Source of the DNA: Gnetum montanum
Taxonomy: Eukaryota > Streptophyta > Gnetopsida > Gnetales > Gnetaceae
Direction: 5' to 3'
Length of the DNA: 64,000 bases
Assembly: GCA_015680685.1 (NCBI GenBank)
Contig: MNCI01016265.1
Span: 274,032 to 338,031, forward strand
Each line of letters begins with the position of its first letter. The stretch's first letter is position 1. Both the position numbers and the translations under genes were made by a program. Under the pieces are notes generated by a model. The model had not been told where the DNA came from, searched no databases, and saw only the letters and a program-made list of their open reading frames with translations. This document shows, piece after piece, positions 10,200 to 21,161 of the stretch.

Positions 10200-12157
10200 A
10201 TGGAGTCATCCCAGACCTCTAACGCATGCACCATCATAGTCCCCACACAAGAACAATACAACTTTATCTGTGTGAAGATTCAGGCCAACCTTCCTCTTGA
10301 CATNNNNNNNNNNNNNNNNNNNNNNNNNNNNNNNNNNNNNNNNNNNNNNNNNNNNNNNNNNNNNNNNNNNNNNNNNNNNNNNNNNNNNNNNNNNNNNGGC
10401 GACCCACTGAGGAGCCCCAAAACCAACATGATGTAGATGACTTCGAGGCACAATCTGAACCTGAGGATTCATACCACACCCTCAGTCCCCATGCCTACGT
10501 GAACCCATCACTCCATCCTCGCATGGGACAGACGATCACTCACCAAGCATCAACGAGCACACAAGCACCGGTATCCCAATAGAGATTACCCACCCCCATC
10601 TCCACCCAGTACATACCACACATGCAAACACATGGGGCTACTATCACTACATTGGCCCCACACATCCAGGGTGTCACTTCACAGTTGGTGGCTAGGCAAG
10701 GAACCATACCCCTTGTTCAACAACCCACTCACTTCAACGTGCCACACCCCACAACCACAACTCTGAACATTGCTCCACAACAACAAATGACAACCCAAAA
10801 ACCTCCCCAACCAACTAATTTGCCTACTGCTCAAGAGTGGGCAGAAGCAAAACAGATGATGCAAGCGTTAGTGGATGAGGTAAAGCAACTCAAAGCTGAC
10901 AACACTGAACAAGTTAAAGTACTGTATTTCTACCGCGACGATCCAATTAGCTCTTCAGTACCACCATTAGTTTTACCCAAGGGAATCACACTGCCCCAGT
11001 TAACCAAGTACAATGGGAAGGGAGATCCAAATGCTCACTTAGTCACATTTCGATTAGAAACTCTATTGCTTCAAACTTGACCCCACGTAATCTTGCGAGT
11101 GTTCGCTATGTTCTTAATGGGTGTAGCCTTAGACTGGTACCGAGCCTTGCCTCGTAACTCCATATCCTCTCTGGAGGATCTGTTACATCAGTTTGTTACC
11201 CGATTTAAGTACAACCTCAAGCCTGAAGCCACACTGGACATTCTGATACAGGTGAAACAAGCACCACTCGAGCCTGTGCAAAAGTTCATCCAACGATGGA
11301 GTGCAGCCCTTAACGAACTTCATGAGCCCATCCCTGAAAAGTATTTGCTTACGATTCTGAAGGGAGCCATGAATGACTTCATTAAGTCAAAACTATACTA
11401 CCTAAGCGCTCAAAAAATGAGCCAAGCGTTCACACAGATCAAGAACATTGAACAAGCTGCGCAAACTAGCAATGATCCCACCTATGTGGCTTACAAGAAC
11501 CAACATGTTGCCAAACAAAAGACAACAACAGAAACTGTGGCCGCAAGCACAAAAACAACTAACACCAGTACCAACCTGCCTACAACAACAAGGGCCGCCC
11601 CAAGGCCCAACTTTTAGCGCAAGGATCGCTCTAAGTACACATCACTACCTGCGCGACCTTCAGAACTACTAGAGCACCTCCTTAAAGCCGGGCAAATCCA
11701 ATACAAACACGTAGCGGAGAATGCTCGCCGCCGACACGATAGGTACTGCGAGCTACTAAGGAATCCCACCTTAGCAGCACCAAATGAGCCCCCAGTTCCA
11801 CGACACTTCAAGCTAGACCAATTCTGTCATTACCACCAGATGTCTGGTCATAATACCAACACCTGTCGTGCGTTAAAGGATGATCTACAAGCAATGATAG
11901 AACGAGGCCAACTAAACATCAACACCCTGAATCAACCCAACACAAACGATGCCTCCTATGTCATAAACTCCATTGGCATAGATAAACCTGTGCAGCAACC
12001 TTTTGTGATTCGTGTGCCTCCCAGCAAGGCAACAATCCCCTCCACCTCCACGAGCAAGGGGCCTCCCATCGTCATCAAGGTGCCACCTAGGGCATTGACG
12101 ACACCTTTCATGGTTAAAGTACCACCACCTCACATGTCCGCTAAGACGTTAAACTAA
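10200..12157 (+). pseudogene. Element T gag
   Basis: This is the structural polyprotein. The start MESSQTSNACTI (10200) is preferred over an upstream ATG at 10110 because it follows the leader. A sequence gap at 10304-10397 interrupts it. A proline/threonine/glutamine-rich segment is followed by a gag capsid domain: VLPKGITLPQLTKYNGKGDPNAHL (about 10970-11040), then MGVALDWYRALP (about 11117-11152), then LLHQFVTRFKYNL. A Tat-type zinc knuckle FCHYHQMSGHNTNTC (C-x2-H-x4-H-x4-C) stands near 11823-11867. The frame after the gap is continuous except for stops at 10580 (TAG), 11078 (TGA), 11615 (TAG) and 12155 (TAA). It flows in the same frame into the protease part. Confidence 0.85.
10304..10397. 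other. Assembly gap (94 N)
   Basis: A run of undetermined bases inside T gag. The real length is unknown, so reading frames before and after it cannot be compared. Confidence 0.99.
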
Positions 12158-12360
12158 CAAGATTCAATGCAATCCCGAGCACCGAAGACACCCTTTGTGG
12201 TCAAAGTACCATCACAGTCATCTGCTAAGACGTTAAATTGGCATGTTGCACCAACGACAACAACAAAGAAATCTTTCATTCTCAAGGTGCCACAACAAGC
12301 TAGTCAAACAACAACAACACCTCCCAAACTACCATTTGTCATAAAGGTGCCACCACGTGA
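11995..12360 (+). repeat. Coding repeats PFVxKVPP in T gag-protease linker
   Basis: Six degenerate copies of a peptide unit were read in order: PFVIRVPP, PIVIKVPP, PFMVKVPPP, PFVVKVPSQ, SFILKVPQQ and PFVIKVPPR, spaced 17-32 residues apart. Between them are basic and threonine-rich spacers, and twice SAKTLN. They lie between the zinc knuckle and the protease. Their role is unknown. Confidence 0.75.
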
Positions 12361-13591
12361 TGGCCCCTCACCTACCCAGTGCCCAATCGTAGGAAACGTT
12401 TCAACCTCTCCTCCCTCAAGAGTCAACCCTACCAACAACACGGATAAGCCTACCAAATGGCAGCAGAAGAGGACAAACGAACAACGAACAATACCCACAG
12501 CTGAAACAAAGGACACACCTAGTATACAACAACTGAACACTGGGGGCCCTACCCCTCATCCCAAACAAACTAGGGCCAAGCCCTCAACCCATACAGAGGA
12601 AACCAACACAATGGCAGACAACACAAACTTTGTAGCTACACTGGCCCAGGTGAAACAAACACTCAAACAAAAGAACACAACCATGAGCTTGTACGATTTG
12701 GTCATGACATCATCGGCTCATCGCGAAGCCTTAGCGCAAACGTTAGCATCCATTCCTGTTACAAAGGACATCCCTGCTAACATGGAATCCATTCGTGCAA
12801 AGATTTCACAACACATACCACAGGAATTGGGTTCAAACACCTTAGCCTTTCGTGATGATGCAGTTAAACGTAACCCTGAACGAGGGGAAGTCACAAAAGC
12901 TCCATTATCGATTAGTGTACGTGTTGGGCAATGTACCATTGGCAGAGTGCATGTTGATGACGGTGCGGCAACAAACGTAGTTCTATACTCCGTCATTGAC
13001 AAACTAGGCATGGCAGATGAGATCATGCCAACAGAAACCATGTGTTTAAAATCTTTCAATGGATCATGTGTCACAGTTAAGGGCACAATCAACTTAGCCT
13101 TCGTGGCAGGAGAACAATGCCCCACTAGCGCGGAATTCATTGTCATAGAAGAGATGCCCAGTTTCAACATGATTCTTGGTAGACCTTGGCTAGCACAACA
13201 ACGAGCCGTTTCCTCACCGATACATCAAGAAATCTGCCTTCCATACGAAGGTGGACAAGTCATTATACATGGCGACAACACTCCTTTTCAAGTTGACCAC
13301 AACATAGACATGTCATAGGTCTTGAAAGAGGAGCCTCTTGAAGCAACACCCAACACAACACCTAGAGCTAAAACACCCGAACGAGGGGTAAAAACTGAAA
13401 GCCTCCCAGAGCAAACTAGCGCACCTCCTAGACCATGTCCGACTAAGAAACAACCACATAATCAAGACTCCCCTGCGGCCAAAGACACATCTAACCGCCG
13501 CCCACTCCTTACCTTTGTTCGTTGTGCATACATCACCTTAGTTTGCATTGTACTAGCTTACGCGCTTGCATGTGGCCCGAAAAGGCCTTAA
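12167..13591 (+). pseudogene. Element T protease (retropepsin) with C-terminal hydrophobic tail
   Basis: This is an aspartic protease of the gypsy polyprotein. After a low-complexity linker, a domain starts near 12900: QCTIGRVHVDDGAATNVVLYSV has the active-site D-D-G in the place of D-S/T-G, and MILGRPWL (about 13167-13190) is the conserved closing block. The frame is the same as gag. A TAG at 13316 follows HNIDMS, after which the same frame continues to 13591 and ends with a strongly hydrophobic stretch of about 20 residues (FVRCAYITLVCIVLAYALAC). No RT follows. Confidence 0.82.
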
Positions 13592-15140
13592 ACTACCACC
13601 TTTTCACATTATTTTCTATTCACTTGTGCATTTCAATTCATGTTTTCTGCAGTGGCTATTTAACATTGTTTTCTCTAGTTGCTTTTGTTTACAGGATCAC
13701 ACGGACGCACATGCATGCATTCACCTTGATAGTCCTGGCATCATGACTTAAAACTGATACCACAGAATGTCCTGGCGTCATGACGGTAAACCGACACCAC
13801 AGAGCTCTGTCCGACATGACACTAAACTGTTACACTCATTCACCAGAGTCCACTAAGACTATAAACTAGCTTGCCTCTTCATAGTCCGCCAAGACTATAA
13901 AATAGCAATGTACCGTCCGCTACGACGATAAACTGGCAACGTCCAACGGGTTATGACGTAAAACTAACCCACGACAGTCCGCCAAGACTATAAACTGGCC
14001 ACATCATTTCTGGAACATTCATCTGCTGCTGTAATTCATGACATTTCTTCATCAATGCCTGCTGCATCATTCATCACACCGGCTTTGACAACACTATTGC
14101 TGCTCATTCTGTTTGCCTCAAGTTTCACATGGCGCCTCCATTTGCATCAGTCACATTCATGCCTGAAGTGTTCGCTAACTCATTCACTTGTGGTTTTCTT
14201 GTCTTCTTGGAGTTGTGTTTGCAGGATGACACCCAGTGGTGCTCGTACATCGATACACTTCATCACGGTGACAAGGTGCCACATTGTTTCTGACGCACGT
14301 AACCAGGTTAATCAATCTGGTCAAAAGTACATTCCCAGTTCCCAATACATTCTTCATTTCCCCAACACTTTTACTCCCTTTCCTACTTAGTTACAGTTCC
14401 CAGATACACCCAGTACACCCCAAAACTTGGAGCACACTATTACACGCTGTGGCACTCTCAAGCAACTACAACACACAATATGGCACATGAGCATGAGTGC
14501 AAAAATTGAAAGAAAGCTCTTTCCAAAAAAACAAAGAGACAAAACAAAAAGAAAAAAAAAACAAACAAAAGCAAGCAAAGAAAAAGAAACAAGCAAAGAG
14601 CAAAGAGCAAAATGAACCACAAGACTCTTGGCACTTCCCATACAGACCACAGACGGGAAGGCAATTGTCTTGGAAAGAACTACTCGTGTCTCACACTATC
14701 ATGTTACACCTTCATGTGTGGGTTTGGCTGTTGGACAATGGGTTCCCTTAAAACTTGACACAAGGGTCTTGTTTCTCCAAAAAAAAAAAAAACGCACCAC
14801 CTCATTGCATGCCTCTGGCTGTGACAACCAATTCTCTTAAACATGATACAAGAGTCTCGTTCCTCCAAAGGACGATTTTAGCCTTGCACAAGAACGACAT
14901 GAGTTGTTTGCACAATCAGAAGATTCCTTTTCCACACCAGCACAATCCCTTGATCGGTTCCCAATCCCCATAATTTCCATCTCCCAATCCAACTACAAAC
15001 TTCATTTCCCAATCCCAGGTACTTTTGAACACAGTGCGATGACATCTGGCCGAGTGCCAAAGGACAATGTTTCTACCAAGTTTGCTTGTGGTGTTTTGTA
15101 CTTCTTTGTTGATGCCTCTCGGGTCAATTCCTCCAAACAT
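13592..15140 (+). other. Non-coding 3' part of element T, where pol would be
   Basis: In autonomous relatives RT, RNase H and integrase would follow the protease. None of their motifs was seen in any frame over these 1.5 kb. The stretch contains a degenerate repeat (13720-14010), an A-rich run (about 14520-14600) and short open frames of low complexity. A duplicated segment (CTTAAAACTTGACACAAGGGTC at 14749 and TCTTAAACATGATACAAGAGTC at 14836) is followed in both copies by TCGTTYCTCC-like text. Confidence 0.7.
13720..14010 (+). repeat. Degenerate tandem repeat in element T
   Basis: A unit of about 40-50 bases with the core GTCCGCCAAGACTATAAACTGGC recurs in altered form at least six times (for example AGTCCACTAAGACTATAAACT near 13848, and AGTCCGCCAAGACTATAAA near 13880 and 13975). 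The repeated core has the form GTCC-N5-GAC, partly self-complementary. Confidence 0.6.
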
Positions 15141-15157
15141 CAACAAAGAGGGGCCAA
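15141..15157 (+). promoter_or_regulatory. Polypurine tract of element T
   Basis: CAACAAAGAGGGGCCAA ends immediately before the TG of the 3' LTR. Confidence 0.75.
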
Positions 15158-16490
15158 TGAAACACCACAAAAAATTTTGGCTAACACTTGCACACAGAAA
15201 TTAAGCTAAGTCATGTTGGTCCTCAGCATGACCAAGCTTGAAAGCCTCAAAAATAGCATCAAACGAAGTCAAAGCAAGCAAGTAAAAGTTCCCTGGGACC
15301 CACAAACGGCCACGGCTACATTTGGCGTCGCACATTGCAACTTCTGGAATCAAAAGGCCCACTTTTCGCTAAGTGCAGTGCTAGCGTATACGCCCAGCGT
15401 ATACGCCCAGCATCAACAGTGTATACGCCCAGCGTATACGCCCGACAGTACCAGCGTATACGCTCAGCATCAACAGTGTATACACATCTAGCGTATACGC
15501 CCAGCATCAACAGTGTATACGCCTAGTAGACATCCGACTTGCGCGCCCAATGTACATGCCTCGTCTGTACGCTCGGCACCACAGATGCACACGCTCGACG
15601 ATGAAGTCTCAATGACAGAATGGAGACAACACCGAAGAGCAAGAATTGAAGCAAGTTGGCAGCTGTCAGCGTATACGCCTGGCGTATATGCCCAGCCATT
15701 GTCGACGTGCACGCCCAGCGTCCATAGCATCTCCACCCAAGTTCACACACCCGACACGTCCAGCGTATACGCCCAGCGTGTACGCTGGCATGATGTGGCG
15801 TATACGCTCGGTAGATGTAATATGTTGTATATTTGTAAATTGTATGCACCCGGTCAACGCGCCACGTGTCTCCTAACCTGAGTCTAGCGTAACAACCGGT
15901 ATAAAAACCCCACTTTTCCACTTCATCAAGACGATGGGCAAAAATCCCAGAGCATACCCAAGAGCAAGTACGCTACTCACCAGAGCTCAAAACCCTCTTA
16001 CGCTGAAAAACCTGTACGCCGTGCACAGTCTCTATGCCATGCCCACAGCGTAATCCAGTCTAGCCGCCCTGCCATCCACCGGGGCTTTTCGTCCGCCTTG
16101 TGCTTTGCCACAACTGCGTTAAACCGGTGCACTGTATTCTCATTCTGTAATATCATTGTTCCATTTGCTGCATAAGATTGTTTACAGTTTACAGTTTTAC
16201 GTCAACTTGGCCCACGCATTTTGTTTACGCCCGTTTACACTTACGGTCCATTTGCATCTGTTTTACGTTGTTTACGCCGTCTACGCCCATTTACACCATA
16301 ACCCAGCGTATAACACCTTTGCATACGTGCGGGTAAATCCTTGTCTGATCTGCGTGCGGACCACCCAAGGTGCTCTACCTTCGTGCATTTTAGCTCACCC
16401 TCAGGCGAAGGCAGGGTCTTCTGTTCTCGCCCTACGATCCCACGGTCTTTGTTTCCTTCTAGCCGGAGACCGACGATTTCAGGCGGTACA
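15158..16490 (+). repeat. 3' LTR of element T (1333 bases)
   Basis: It is collinear with 8098-9456. It carries the GCGTATACGC array at about 15383-15815 (eight perfect copies read), the G-box at 15863-15868 and the TATA box at 15900-15907. It ends GGCGGTACA followed by AGTAA, the target duplication. Confidence 0.92.
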
Positions 16491-16867
16491 AGTAACACTT
16501 AATGTTTGGTAACCCAGTAACATTATACGTGTTTAGGATGTGCACAGGAAGTGGGATCAAATACTTATGTTAGGGTAGTTGATTATTAATTAGCAGTTAG
16601 ATTAGTTGAATTGATTATAAATTGAGTTTCAACCTATTGTTAATTGTAGAGTAATAAAATATAAAATAATAAAAATCATATGCCTCACTTTGGACTAAAC
16701 CATACGTGATAAAGCTACCACTAGTCCAAGTAGGAAGACAGTGAACTACGATCAAGGCATAGTGATCTAGATGTCACAACTAGTCCCATCCATGAAATTT
16801 GACTGGATTGTGGGTGAACACTTGTGATTTGTAAGGTTGGGTGTAGGGGTAGCTTGCCACTCATCAT

Positions 16868-16885
16868 TGTCGTCGTTGCTAGGAA
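16868..16885 (+). promoter_or_regulatory. Primer binding site of A2, tRNA-Asp type, decayed
   Basis: TGTCGTCGTTGCTAGGAA starts one base after the LTR end. It matches 13 of 18 bases of TGGCGCCGTTGCCGGGGA, the complement of the 3' end of plant tRNA-Asp used by Athila-type elements. The mismatches are mostly C to T or G to A. Confidence 0.7.
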
Positions 16886-16998
16886 TGGTGCTAGTTATCT
16901 AGATTAGTTATATTATACATGATTGCTATAAAGGTATTAATGATCTATCTTTTAAAAAATATAAATATTTTAAGTCACACACATTATTAGGTAAAACC

Positions 16999-19017
16999 AT
17001 GTCTTCTTCACATAGGACCAATAATGCAGTGTATGATGATAATACTCGTAGGAGAAATGATAGGATATATACTGAAGAAAAATGAAGTGAACAACCTCAA
17101 GCGTGGATTTCCTATGCTCATTTAGATCCTTAGTACACTCAAAGACTACATTCAACTGGTGTAGAAAATCGTAGAGGAGATGGAGTAAGTCCTAGATCGA
17201 GGAGGGCTTCAAGGCCTAGGAACTCCTCTAAACATAGACAAGATAAATCAGGGGATCATGGGAAGAACTATAGAAGCCATGGTGATTCTTCCAGTTTCTC
17301 ATCTTCCTCTTCCTCTTCAATGTCTAGTTTTGATGAAGATGATCATAGGTATAGAGATAGATCCCCACTATAGGGTCAAGAAAAAGATAGAAATCAAACC
17401 CAAGGGAAAAATCAAAGACATCACAATGAGCATAGACAAGATCGTAACAATCAAAGGAATAGAAATAGAAATTTTCATCACAACATGTTTGATGATGATG
17501 AACCCTTATTGGTCACTAAGAGCTTGATGTAGATCATAGAGGCAATTAAGATACCTCATAGGCATCATAAGGAAAGTTGCCTACCTAGGCCTGATATTAA
17601 TAATATCCCTAAGTTCATGGGAGGCTATGATTCTGATCAACAACATCATTTACAAGCCTTCCATGATGCTTGTGCCTTATACAACATTAAAGTGGGTGGA
17701 AAAAGCTTAAGCTCTTTCCTAGGACACTAATTGACAAAGCTAAAAGTTGGTATAGGTCAATGGAATCAAGTTCCATTCACTAATGGTCCACAATGCTAAA
17801 AATTTTCAATGAAAAATATGAAACTTGTGCGAGAGTGTCCAACCTACGGAAAGAAATCCAAGAGTAGAAGTAAGAAAGTCATGAACCCTTGGAAGTGGCC
17901 TTGGAAAGATACTATTTGGTACTACATAGATGCCTAGGTCATGGTTTCTTTAAGGAAAGGCAACTTTTCCACATCATAGATGGGCTTCATAATGAAACAA
18001 GGAGACCCTTGAGATATATGCTCTAGGTCAATTATATGAGCTATGAATCCATCAAATCAAAGAGTTAATCAAGTGTATGGTGAAAGAAGAAGGAGAGCTA
18101 TGTAGACAAGAGAATGTAGAGGAAAATAACTGGGACCCAACTTTGCAAAAGAAAAACATCCATATATATGATAAGAAGAAAGAGGTAGCTCTTGATGAGG
18201 AGATTTTACAATGGACCTTGCCAATACAAAATTCTATCGTTGAGATTAAAGAAAAGTTGGATAAGATGTTAGAATCAATGAATGAGAAAGGTAAAACTTG
18301 CGAAGAAATCATAGAGGAGAGTGTAGTGCAAAATGAATCAAGTGATCACAAAAAAAGGAGGAAAAAGAACCAAGAAACATCTAGGAACACTTTTCGGCAA
18401 GAAGGGGAAATGGCTGTAGAAGAAGAGGCTATAGACTCAACCATCGAAGAGGATGGTGGATGTGACATTTGCCTATATGACTATCCAAAGGGTCATTGCC
18501 CAGTCTTGTTTCATCTACATGAGTATTGGGCAGGGGCATTAAATTTGAAGTTTGTATAGAAGTACATGCCTAGGAGATTTCCTCTTCTATGCATTGACCC
18601 ACCACATCATCCAAGCTAGCACAATGACAATATGGTGCAATGCCTTCCTTTTCGTAACCAATGTCCTTTGGCTATGCAAAATCCAACAACCATCATCACT
18701 CCAACACAAGACATAAACGATGAACCTATCACCATGGAAAGACAACAGAATCCATGCCTCTCTACTAATAGTAAAGGGTGCAACTATGGCCAGAAATTCA
18801 AAATATTAACACAACTCACAACAAAGATAAGGAACAAGTGTGTGAACAAAGACTAGTCTATGTAGTAGCCCCTAAACTAGAAGACACCCAATGGCTTGAA
18901 AATGAGATTTTAAGATTGTTTCAAAGTTGCATGGAGACAATGGATTTGCTTATTAGTTCTAGACTTAAGAAAAGGATCCAAACAAAGGACTTAGACGCAT
19001 ATATCTTACAAAACTAA
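16999..19017 (+). pseudogene. A2 gag
   Basis: This is the only protein-coding region of A2. The start MSSSHRTNNAVYDDNTRRR is shared in form with C and E. It reads in order: an acidic N-terminus; a serine-rich linker (SSSFSSSSSSSMSSFDEDD, about 17285-17345); a basic region; the gag domain (INNIPKFMGGYDSD, then QHHLQAFHDACALYNIK, about 17600-17695, then EPLEVALERYYLVLHRCLGHGFFKERQLFHIIDGLHNETR, 17886-18003); and a knuckle-like CDICLYDYPKGHCP (18459-18500) in which the expected His is Tyr. It ends with TAA at 19015. There are several frameshifts and stops. Confidence 0.8.
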
Positions 19018-21150
19018 TAAGTATTTTTCACCTATTTTTTGTTTTATAATTTTTTATCATTTTCCTGTTTCTTCCAAAATTTTCTGATCCTTCATATGTT
19101 TTCCATTTCTTAATATTTTTCTTTTCTTGATATTTTTCTCTTTTCTTGAGTCATTATATTTTTTCTTTATGAATGTATTTTTATGTTTTTGTTAATGAAA
19201 TTGCCAAGTCATGATGCAGAAGTCAACGCCATGTGTTGGGATTTTGTGCTATGTTATCAAGATGATTGGGTAAGTAATTGTGTAAAGCAGTGAGACCACC
19301 TCATCCATCCCTCCAGTTCTTTGCATAAAAGGTCTTTTTCATGGAAACAATTTGGTTCTTCTTTTATGAAACTAAAATTCATCAATGATCATTGTACCTT
19401 AAAGAAAGAGGGAATGACCAAGTGGAAATGGCATAGGGTGTGACCTCAAGGGGATTTGTTCAGTTCTCTTCTTGACTTCCTTCATGGGGTTTATGACTCC
19501 TCTTGGAATGTATCATCACTCCCCTGTCAACCAATAAAAAGGAAGCTCTGTCTTTGCATGGCGTGGTTCCCATTCAAAACCAAAAAAGAAAAAGAAAAAG
19601 AAAAAAGAACATAAGAAAAAAACAATAAAAACTAATGGGAATTCAAAGCACACCCCTTAGATACAATAATGGGCTACAAGCACTAGTTATGGGGCTAGAA
19701 AGACATGTTACCCATGTCTGAAGGTGCCCCTTTAACTAAGGCCCTTCCTTCCTTCTTCTCTTTTCTTCTATTTTTGGAGTGATGATTGTTCTTTAAGGTG
19801 GTTGTGGACTCATGGTAATTGGTAGGATAGAAGACATTAATGCAAGGTTACTGTTCATGGTATGGACTTGGTCTGAACTTGGACGGATAAGTATGTTGAT
19901 CATTTTAATCACACTTGTCACAAGAACCTATTGTGAACATGGTCATGTACCTTACATCGTGATCTCTGTAATCCCTTCTCATTCCATTATTCACCTCACT
20001 ACTGCATGCGATTATGAGCCTTTTGGTTTTGTGTAGTATAGTGCAACATCCTAACCACGGCAGTTGTGTGTTGTTTGGAACATAGGCATGATCTACATTT
20101 AACTTCTAGGGTGCCTATGGACAGCTATAGAAGTGGTTATGCAAGGGCATTATGGCCAAATCCTACTTTGGGGAGGACCCACTTGCATAACTTTTGTTGA
20201 TCATGGCTTTGAACTAACCTTCACATCATCCAAAACATCAATGACAGCTTCTCTAAATTTATGCATGATTTTGGGGCTACTTCTCATCTATTTAATTAAT
20301 TTTTCCTTATTTTCTATTTCCATATCCATTAATATTTCTTGGCCATATTCTGAATTAGACCTTTGGTTTTAATTATTCAAAAACCTATGTGCTTCTAGAG
20401 TTATGCTTATTAGTCACAGGGGCTAGGGATGCCTGCTTTAAAATTTTTGAAATATTTCCAACACCCTATTTTCAAAAATCATGGTAACTAATAGTAATTG
20501 AACAAAATAATATGAATAGCTTGATGATTTTAGTTGCCTCATAGCCTTGGGCATAGATGTTGTAATCACCTTGTGCTTAAATGAAAACTAAGGGATCTAA
20601 AAAGGTTAATTATTATGAAAAAAATTTACCAAAAATAATGTTGATCCTTTGGTAATTATAGGTGATGCTAAAAGGAATGCCTTAGAAAGAAGGTCTTTTG
20701 CCAGGCATGAAAACAAAGCCAAGAGGAAGACAACAGAGGATATGCCCATGGGAAAATCGTAGCACATACAAGATAGTAGCTCAAAATTCACATGTTTGCT
20801 AGATCCATGGGGTGATGAGAAGAAATTTTAATCCACCCTTCAAGAATGAACTGCATAACTAGAGAAGCATTAACATAATAATCTAGGTTGGAAGTCTACC
20901 ACCACTAGTGGCAACAAGAAGAATCATCTTCAATGTATTCTTGAAGACCATTGCAAATTTTGTAATCTTCAAAGTCTATCTAGTCTTTTTATCACTTTGT
21001 TATTTTATATACATGCACTCAAATAAAATTTTGTAACATAGCACTTAGAGTTAGTCAGTAGTTAGTGTCAGTTAATAATTCCATACCTTTCCAATTTTGT
21101 AAAGAAAGCTTGGTCCTATCCTATTAACTTAAGGACAAGTTTTTATTTAG
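19018..21150 (+). other. A2 non-coding 3' region with conserved blocks
   Basis: No gene is recognised in these 2.1 kb. A T-rich tract (19020-19170) follows the gag stop, as in A1 (24160-24340) and, in reverse, in B (33840-33960), C (37590-37740) and D (52880-53010). Two blocks are shared with B and D: one at 19698-19725 (GAAAGACATG...CTGAAGGT) and one at 20113-20194 (GCCTATGG ... TTTGGGGAGGACCCACTTG). Their survival next to a ruined gag in several copies suggests a role in the RNA. Confidence 0.7.
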
Positions 21151-21152
21151 TC

Positions 21153-21161
21153 GTGGGGGGA
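21153..21161 (+). promoter_or_regulatory. Polypurine tract of A2
   Basis: GTGGGGGGA directly precedes the 3' LTR. The corresponding tract in A1 is TATGGGGGTA (26245-26254), and in B, reversed, TACCCCCACA. Confidence 0.65.

Larger units (their letters stand above)
8098..16490 (+). mobile_element. Element T, Tat-like LTR retrotransposon with gag-protease only, youngest insertion
   Basis: The element is 8393 bases long with LTRs at 8098-9456 and 15158-16490, both starting TGAAACACC and ending GGCGGTACA. The target duplication AGTAA is exact (8093-8097 and 16491-16495). A primer site follows the 5' LTR and a polypurine tract precedes the 3' LTR. Inside there is one long frame encoding gag and a retropepsin (10200-13591), broken by a few stops and a sequencing gap, then 1.6 kb without pol. 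The LTRs are very alike and CpG dinucleotides are abundant, so it is recent compared with its neighbours. It lacks RT, RNase H and integrase and must depend on another element. Confidence 0.93.
7548..16866 (+). repeat. 5' LTR of A2, interrupted by element T
   Basis: The first part is 7548-8097 and the second 16496-16866, together about 0.92 kb. Joined, they are collinear with the 3' LTR 21162-22120. The second part contains the segments seen near the end of every LTR in this family: ACTAGTCCAAGT, then the GACTGGATTGTG region, then GGTTGGGTGTAGGGGTA and CCACTCATCA. Confidence 0.9.

Noticed and set aside
14055-14390. Hydrophobic open frame of 111 codons, considered as an env-like protein of element T
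   Set aside because: Low-complexity leucine/serine composition, no signal peptide cleavage context, no cysteine pattern, and it overlaps non-coding repeats.
14427-14751. Lysine/glutamine-rich short frames
   Set aside because: They are translations of an A-rich simple sequence at 14520-14600.
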